From contig CP060499.1 in assembly GCA_024760525.1 (NCBI GenBank), forward strand, positions 2,170,001 through 2,234,000: a stretch of DNA of 64,000 nucleotides. The letters run 5' to 3'. Positions 58,924-64,000 of the stretch are shown here, one piece after another (the first letter of the stretch is position 1; each line of letters opens with the position of its first letter). Under the pieces are notes generated by a model, which was given only the letters and a program-made list of their open reading frames with translations, was not told the origin of the DNA and did not search any database. The stretch comes from Nitrospira sp. (GTDB lineage Bacteria > Nitrospirota > Nitrospiria > Nitrospirales > Nitrospiraceae). A program made the translations under genes and the position numbers.

Positions 58924-59694
58924 TCAATGCGCCTCACTCAATGAAAGCACCGGCGTCTCTTCGGCTTGGCACTCCCACAGACTCCATGAGTAGTCCATTG
59001 AGATCACTTGGTACTCGGTTCGTTTTACGAAGCCGGCGTATTCCTGGAGCATCAGTTCTTCGACCGGACAGGAGTAAGCGATCAGAACACGGTGCCCCGT
59101 CACGGCTTGGAACCGGCGCATGTTCTCGGCGACCTCTTTGAACACGGGTCCGAGGAAGGGCCGGTACATGTAAATGAGCAGATCGGTGTCGGGAAACTTA
59201 AAGTCCGCCGCATTGATGCAGTCCACCCTGACATTCCTGCACTGCACAGGATGTCGCCCGTTCGACAGATAGCCCTCGACATTGGCCGTCGCCACTTCGC
59301 AGTGCAATGGAGACAGCTCGACGCCGATCACCTCCTTAAACGGCAATTGAGCGGCGACGATCAACGCGCGGCCTTTCCCGCATCCCAGATCCACGAAGGA
59401 ATACTGCTGGAGATCGAGTCCCTTCGTCGTGTTTTCCAGAATATGCCGGATCACGACCTCTCTCGTCGGCACATACCCGACCGCCAAGCTCCTCGCCGTT
59501 TCATCGGTGATACCGGCCTCGGAGGACTCAGTAACCCCCGAGGTCGCAACTCCATACTTCCGGTCAAAATCATCGGCTGGCTTTTGGCTCAGAAGGTATA
59601 GAATGACTTCCTTGACTGTTTCATAGAATCCAAATACCCGGTAGGTGTTCATCACAATCTTGAATTTCTCGTTGGTATCGGGCTCGTACTCCAT
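58924..59694 (-). CDS. Class I SAM methyltransferase-like protein
   Basis: A 256-residue protein. YSFVDLGCGKGRALIVAAQLPFKEVIGVELSPLHCEVA is a clear SAM motif I with the acidic end of strand two; LLIYMYRPFLGPVFKEV is motif IV-like. The amino-terminal 60 residues (MEYEPDTNEKFKIVMNTYRVFGFYETVKEV) are less familiar. AAAGGAG four bases before ATG 59694 decides the start. It lies 73 bases from the NRPS end on the same strand, so it may belong to the NRPS cluster as a tailoring methyltransferase, though it is not inside the NRPS. Confidence 0.85.
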   Translation of the reverse strand: MEYEPDTNEKFKIVMNTYRVFGFYETVKEVILYLLSQKPADDFDRKYGVATSGVTESSEAGITDETARSLAVGYVPTREVVIRHILENTTKGLDLQQYSFVDLGCGKGRALIVAAQLPFKEVIGVELSPLHCEVATANVEGYLSNGRHPVQCRNVRVDCINAADFKFPDTDLLIYMYRPFLGPVFKEVAENMRRFQAVTGHRVLIAYSCPVEELMLQEYAGFVKRTEYQVISMDYSWSLWECQAEETPVLSLSEAH

Positions 59695-59767
59695 GTGGCT
59701 CCTTTCGTGCGCCCGCGGCGCCATCGTATCTTCGCGGGCGGCTCCTCGTTACGCAACGGACCTGCCG

Positions 59768-62700
59768 TCAGCGACGCTGCGGGACTCCATCGAATCGCGA
59801 TAGAATTTCACCGATCTGCTGATGGACCTGAACGCTCCGGACCGCATCCGTGTGTTCGCCGAGAACCGTTCCTATTTCTACAAGACCGTTGGTACACCGT
59901 GACCAGTCGACCGGCGCTGCTCCGAATTTGCTCAGGGTTGCGCTGGTCCACCAGGCATGGATCGGCGCCCGTAAGGGATCCTGCACAACAGCGTTCAGAA
60001 TTCTGACTGTCTCCCGGTCCAAGGCGTAGCCGACCTTCAGCGCGTCGATGGACGCGTCGGACTCTTCCCGGGACAGCAGCTTGCGGTCTTGAGCCCATCG
60101 AATCGCATGTTCCACCCGCTCTTCCTCGCTCAACCGCGCCAGCTCGTCCTTCAACGCCTGCCGTTCGGCCTCTGGCAGCACCAGGAAGGCCTCCCTGCGG
60201 TCGCCCTGGATATAATGGTCCAGCTCCTCACTAACCGAGGCCGTAGACTCGGATGCCGCCTGTGGTTGTGTATCCAGAATGCCCAGAAATGCGAGGGACT
60301 GCCCCTGCTGCTCGAGTAAACGCCCCACAGCCAAGGCGACGGCCCCTCCATTGGACCATCCGAGAAGATGATACGGCCCGTCCGGTTGTCGCTCGCGGAT
60401 GATGGCGGTGTAGCGCGCCGCGATCAGGTCCATCGACAGGGCATTCCACGGTTCCGAGAAGATCCAGCTCAAGGCCAATCCGTAGACGGGCCGGTCTTCA
60501 CCCAACGCATAGGCGAGTGGTTGATAAGCGGAGACGTGCGTCCCCGTCGGATCGAAACAGAACAGCGGCGCGCCACCACGTCCGGCTTGAAACACCACGA
60601 ACGGAGAAGACGCCGCTTCGGCTTGACCGGAGATCCGTTGCGCCAAGCCCGCGACTGTTGGAGCTTGGAACAGATCCAGCAGGGCGATCGGGTTCCCGAT
60701 CATCCGTTGGATACGGGACACCAGCTGTACCGCAGTCAATGAGTGGCCACCGAGATCGAAAAAGTTGTCATGAATGCCCACGTGCGGCAGACCGAGCACC
60801 TCCGCCCACTCGCGTGCAAACCTTGCTTCCATATCCGTGCGGGGTGCCACGAACGCCTGTTGCGGATCCCGGCCAGCCGGGACCGGCAATGCGCGGCGAT
60901 CCAGCTTGCCATTGGCGTTGCGGGGCAGCGACTCCAACACGACGATAACGGACGGCACCATATACTCCGGCAATCGCCCGCGTAAAAACTCGCGCAGGGC
61001 TTCGCTGGACGCGCGTCCCGCCGCATACGCGACGAGCCGTTTGTCTCCCCTGGCATCTTCACTCGTCACGACTGCAGCCTCATGCACGTCCGGGTGCGCA
61101 AGGAGTTGCGACTCGATTTCACCCAGCTCGATTCTAAACCCACGCACTTTGACCTGATGATCCATCCGGCCGATGAACTGAATGACACCGTTCGGCAGAT
61201 GATGGGCCATGTCGCCGGTGCGATACAGGCGGGCGCCTGGCTCTTTCGCGAAGGGGTGAGGCACAAATACTTCGGCCGTCTTGGCCGGATTCAACAGGTA
61301 GCCCCTGCCGACACCTGCTCCCGCCACACATAATTCTCCCGCGACACCAACCGGCAGCGGCTTGAGAGACGATGACAGCACATAGAGCTCGAGGTTGGGC
61401 ACGGGTCTGCCGACCGGCATAAAGGCGGCCTCCCCGTTTGGACTTTCGAAGATCTGATGCAGAGCCACATCGTCCGCACATTCCGCCGGGCCATAGGCAT
61501 TGACCAGCGGAATCGACGGATAGCGCGCGAGCCAGCGGCAACACAGTTGCCCAGACAGCGCCTCTCCCGTCGGCAGCACCATCCGCAGTCGTTTGAGTTC
61601 AGGCTCGCGATTGTCCGCATCGGCTTCCATGTCGAGCATGCCGTGCAGCAGCGCAGGCACAGTTTCGAGGATCGTGACGCCCGCCGCTTCCGCGTGGCGC
61701 AGGAGCCGCGCCGGGTCATGAGCGATCTCGTCGGGAACGATGCACACGCGTCCCCCGCACAAGAGCGGCGCGAGAAATTGCCATACGGAAATGTCGAAAC
61801 ACTGGGAGGCCGTCTGAGCGATCACGTCGGCGGCCGTCAACCGAAGCGTCGTCACCTTACCCCACAAATGATTGAGCATTCCGCGATGCTCGACCATCGC
61901 GCCCTTGGGCATTCCCGTGGAGCCGGAGGTATAGATCACATAGACGGTTTGCGCGGCATGCCACGGGATACCGGGATTGCAATCCTGCTTCACCGACGAC
62001 TGAATCTCCTCCATCGTCAGCAGAATCGGCCTTGAGTTCTTTGCAAGCTCTTCCACCAGCGGGTTCACACGCTGCCGATAGGTCTCCGTGGCCAACAGCA
62101 CACGGGCGCGGCTTTCGCCGAGCATATGCACCAGCCGAAGATCCGGGTGCCCTGCGTCGAGCGGTACATAAATGCCCCCCGCCTTGAGAACTCCCAACAA
62201 CATCGTGAGAAAATCCAAATCTCGGTCGCCCAAGAGCGCCACGGCCGTTTCGGGCCCCACTCCTTCGAGCAGCAACGCGTGGGCGACTCGGTTGGCCCGG
62301 CGATTCAATTCATCATACGTCACACGGCGATCCAACCAGACGGCCGCCACGCTGTCCGGTGTCGCCGACACTTGTGCTTCGAATAACTGAACAAACGACC
62401 GATCCGGTACCGAAAGGCAGGGTCCCACGTTCCAGTCCGTCAACAAGCGGTGCTCTTCCTCACCGGTCAATAGGCGCAACTCCTCGATTGTCGCGTCGGG
62501 TTTCGCGGCCATGTCTCGCAGGATCAGTTCATAGTGTTGGAGCATGCGCATGACGCTGTCGGCGGAAAACAGGTCGGTGTTGTACTCCATCGATGCGGTC
62601 AGCCCACTGTCGGTTTCGCACAGTGTCAGGGTCAGATCGAACTTGGCCGTCAGCGATTCCACATCCACGGTATCGATGTGAAGTCCTGGTATGTCCAGTT

Positions 62701-64000
62701 CCGATACGGGGGCGTTTTGCAGCTCGAACATGACCTGGAAGATCGGCGAGTAACTGACGTCGCGCACCGGCTGCAGCACCTCGACCAGTTTTTCGAACGG
62801 CACGTCCTGATGTGTATAGGCACCGAGACATACCTGCCGAACCAGCGCGAGGAGCTCGCGGACCGTCTGCGTTCCCGACAGGTCAGCCCGCAACGCCAGC
62901 GTGTTCACGAAGAAACCGATGAGCCCTTCGATCTCGCTACGGGTGCGGTTGGCGATCGGAGACCCGACAATGAGGTCCCGCCGACCCGTATACCTGAACA
63001 ACAACGCATAGAATCCTGTCAGCAGGGTCATGAACAGCGTGACACCTTCATGCCGGCTGAGCTCGGTCATGGCTGCGGACAATTCAGGAGACAACGAGAG
63101 AGTCAGCGATGCGCCGCGGGAAGTCTGAACCGGTGGTCGCGCACGATCCATCGGCAGATTCAGCGGCTCGAGCGCACTTGCCAGCCGTTCTTTCCAGTAC
63201 TCGACTTGGCGATCCAATCGCGCGCCGGACAACCATTGTCGCTGCCAGATCGCAAAATCCGCGTATTGAGCCGGCAGTTCGGGCAGAGACGCCGGTCTGC
63301 CTTGAACCTGAGCGATATACAGCTCGGTCATTTCCCGCACCAGAATGTGCGAGGACCACGCGTCGGACACGATGTGGTGCATCGTCAAGAGCAGCACGTG
63401 TTCCTCCGCGTCGAGTTTCAGTAGCGTGACACGAAGCATGGGGCCATAGGCCAGCTCGAATGGACGCTGGGCTTCGGCCGTTGCGAGTCGCAATACGGCC
63501 GCCTCCTGCTCGGATCCAGACAAATGATCGAGCGCGAGAAGAGGCACTGACATCGACGATGCGAGCGTCACGGTTTGTACCGGTTGGCCGTCCGACAGCG
63601 AGACCGTGGTCCGCAGCACTTCGTGCCGACCGACCAGTTCATTGACACTCCGTTCCAGAGCCGCCGCATCCAACGTCCCTGACAGCCGCAGCGCGATCGG
63701 CAAGTTGTAGGAGGCCCCATCCGGCTCCAGTTGTGTCAACACCCAGAGACGCTGTTGGGCGAAGGACAACGGAACCGGTCCGTCACGCTCCACTCTGGAA
63801 ACGGGCGGCACTTCCGTGCCTCCTGCCTGAAGGCGGGCCGACTCCACGGCTTCAGCCAATTGGGACACCGACGTCGCCTCGAAGAGTGTCCGTAGCGGCA
63901 GTTCCACATGAAAGATCGTGCGCACCCGCGCCATCACTTGCGTCGCCAGCAACGAATGTCCGCCGAGATCGAAGAAGTTGTCATGAATCCCGATCCGGTC
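59768..64000 (-). CDS. Non-ribosomal peptide synthetase, terminal module (partial)
   Basis: At least 1410 residues of a multidomain synthetase entering from outside the window. Order from the amino side: end of a PCP (DNFFDLGGHSLLATQ, at 63953-64000); condensation domain (PLSFAQQRLWVLTQLEPDGASYNLP; HHIVSDAW, the HHxxxD site with A in place of G); adenylation domain (VYVIYTSGSTGMPKGAMVEH, FDISVWQFLAPL, NAYGPAECADDV, and GKLDRRALP with the A10 lysine); second PCP (FFDLGGHSLTAVQLV); thioesterase (HLLGWSNGG nucleophile serine, GILDTQ). It would load one residue and release the product. The specificity code begins D-I-W, but I do not assign a substrate. No mature cluster is visible to the left except the methyltransferase. 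Confidence 0.95.
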   Translation of the reverse strand, partial: DRIGIHDNFFDLGGHSLLATQVMARVRTIFHVELPLRTLFEATSVSQLAEAVESARLQAGGTEVPPVSRVERDGPVPLSFAQQRLWVLTQLEPDGASYNLPIALRLSGTLDAAALERSVNELVGRHEVLRTTVSLSDGQPVQTVTLASSMSVPLLALDHLSGSEQEAAVLRLATAEAQRPFELAYGPMLRVTLLKLDAEEHVLLLTMHHIVSDAWSSHILVREMTELYIAQVQGRPASLPELPAQYADFAIWQRQWLSGARLDRQVEYWKERLASALEPLNLPMDRARPPVQTSRGASLTLSLSPELSAAMTELSRHEGVTLFMTLLTGFYALLFRYTGRRDLIVGSPIANRTRSEIEGLIGFFVNTLALRADLSGTQTVRELLALVRQVCLGAYTHQDVPFEKLVEVLQPVRDVSYSPIFQVMFELQNAPVSELDIPGLHIDTVDVESLTAKFDLTLTLCETDSGLTASMEYNTDLFSADSVMRMLQHYELILRDMAAKPDATIEELRLLTGEEEHRLLTDWNVGPCLSVPDRSFVQLFEAQVSATPDSVAAVWLDRRVTYDELNRRANRVAHALLLEGVGPETAVALLGDRDLDFLTMLLGVLKAGGIYVPLDAGHPDLRLVHMLGESRARVLLATETYRQRVNPLVEELAKNSRPILLTMEEIQSSVKQDCNPGIPWHAAQTVYVIYTSGSTGMPKGAMVEHRGMLNHLWGKVTTLRLTAADVIAQTASQCFDISVWQFLAPLLCGGRVCIVPDEIAHDPARLLRHAEAAGVTILETVPALLHGMLDMEADADNREPELKRLRMVLPTGEALSGQLCCRWLARYPSIPLVNAYGPAECADDVALHQIFESPNGEAAFMPVGRPVPNLELYVLSSSLKPLPVGVAGELCVAGAGVGRGYLLNPAKTAEVFVPHPFAKEPGARLYRTGDMAHHLPNGVIQFIGRMDHQVKVRGFRIELGEIESQLLAHPDVHEAAVVTSEDARGDKRLVAYAAGRASSEALREFLRGRLPEYMVPSVIVVLESLPRNANGKLDRRALPVPAGRDPQQAFVAPRTDMEARFAREWAEVLGLPHVGIHDNFFDLGGHSLTAVQLVSRIQRMIGNPIALLDLFQAPTVAGLAQRISGQAEAASSPFVVFQAGRGGAPLFCFDPTGTHVSAYQPLAYALGEDRPVYGLALSWIFSEPWNALSMDLIAARYTAIIRERQPDGPYHLLGWSNGGAVALAVGRLLEQQGQSLAFLGILDTQPQAASESTASVSEELDHYIQGDRREAFLVLPEAERQALKDELARLSEEERVEHAIRWAQDRKLLSREESDASIDALKVGYALDRETVRILNAVVQDPLRAPIHAWWTSATLSKFGAAPVDWSRCTNGLVEIGTVLGEHTDAVRSVQVHQQIGEILSRFDGVPQRR

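Overview
The window looks like a chromosomal segment of a Nitrospira-type bacterium (phylum Nitrospirota). This is an inference from overall protein character, moderate-to-high GC, and the ribosomal/arginine gene order rplM-rpsI-argC-argJ-rpsB-tsf-pyrH-frr. No rRNA or nitrification marker gene is present, so the assignment rests on pattern recognition only.

Layout. (1) 0-13.3 kb is core housekeeping: a hemX/ccsA-hemA pair reading off the left edge, an RsmI-like methylase, a TusA-like protein, tRNA-Leu(CAA), a YggX-like protein, two tandem bifunctional-nuclease-domain genes, L13-S9, argC-argJ, then S2, EF-Ts, UMP kinase, ribosome recycling factor and alanine racemase on the + strand. (2) 13.3-19.7 kb on the minus strand holds a FadL-like porin overlapping a large hybrid histidine kinase, a siroheme-synthase/thiamine-binding-protein pair and an HNH nuclease. 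(3) 19.8-29.5 kb holds small redox and cofactor genes (Rieske, thioredoxin-like ferredoxin, MoaB, CBS, MDR dehydrogenase, PhzF) and two adjacent, paralogous cobalamin-type radical SAM enzymes.

(4) 29.5-34.6 kb is an unstable accessory patch. It has a two-gene module (a DUF5674 protein and an unnamed 109-residue partner), a decayed second copy of the same module including its upstream DNA, and a REP-associated tyrosine transposase (RAYT) flanked by perfect inverted 21-bp palindromic repeats that cuts the decayed copy. Small genes follow. (5) 34.6-48.1 kb is a run of mostly single-gene units: PilZ, VOC proteins, an orphan tandem pair of phage/contractile tail-tube proteins beside a metzincin-like lipoprotein that lacks its zinc motif, CreA, Sel1, VF530, YaeQ, a zinc ribbon, SUI1, a flavin amine oxidase, an isoprenylcysteine-methyltransferase-type membrane protein, a TPMT-like methyltransferase and a MEDS sensor. 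(6) 48.3-59.7 kb holds a large exported TPR protein, YggS, a methyltransferase, a VIT-type transporter, several small proteins, an oxidoreductase, pyrophosphatase, a YajD-like HNH protein and a methyltransferase. (7) The right edge is the terminal part of a non-ribosomal peptide synthetase (PCP-C-A-PCP-TE) on the minus strand, continuing outside the window.

Items overlooked by ordinary gene calling are reported where a frame reads convincingly. They are a C-terminal relic of a choice-of-anchor-I type protein at 51.2-51.4 kb, a possible glycosidase tail at 31.1 kb, and a 62-codon basic protein with no standard start codon at 53.1-53.3 kb. The most interesting leads are the paralogous radical SAM pair, the orphan tail-tube pair, the duplicated DUF5674 module with its RAYT insertion, and two distant copies of a small basic protein family.
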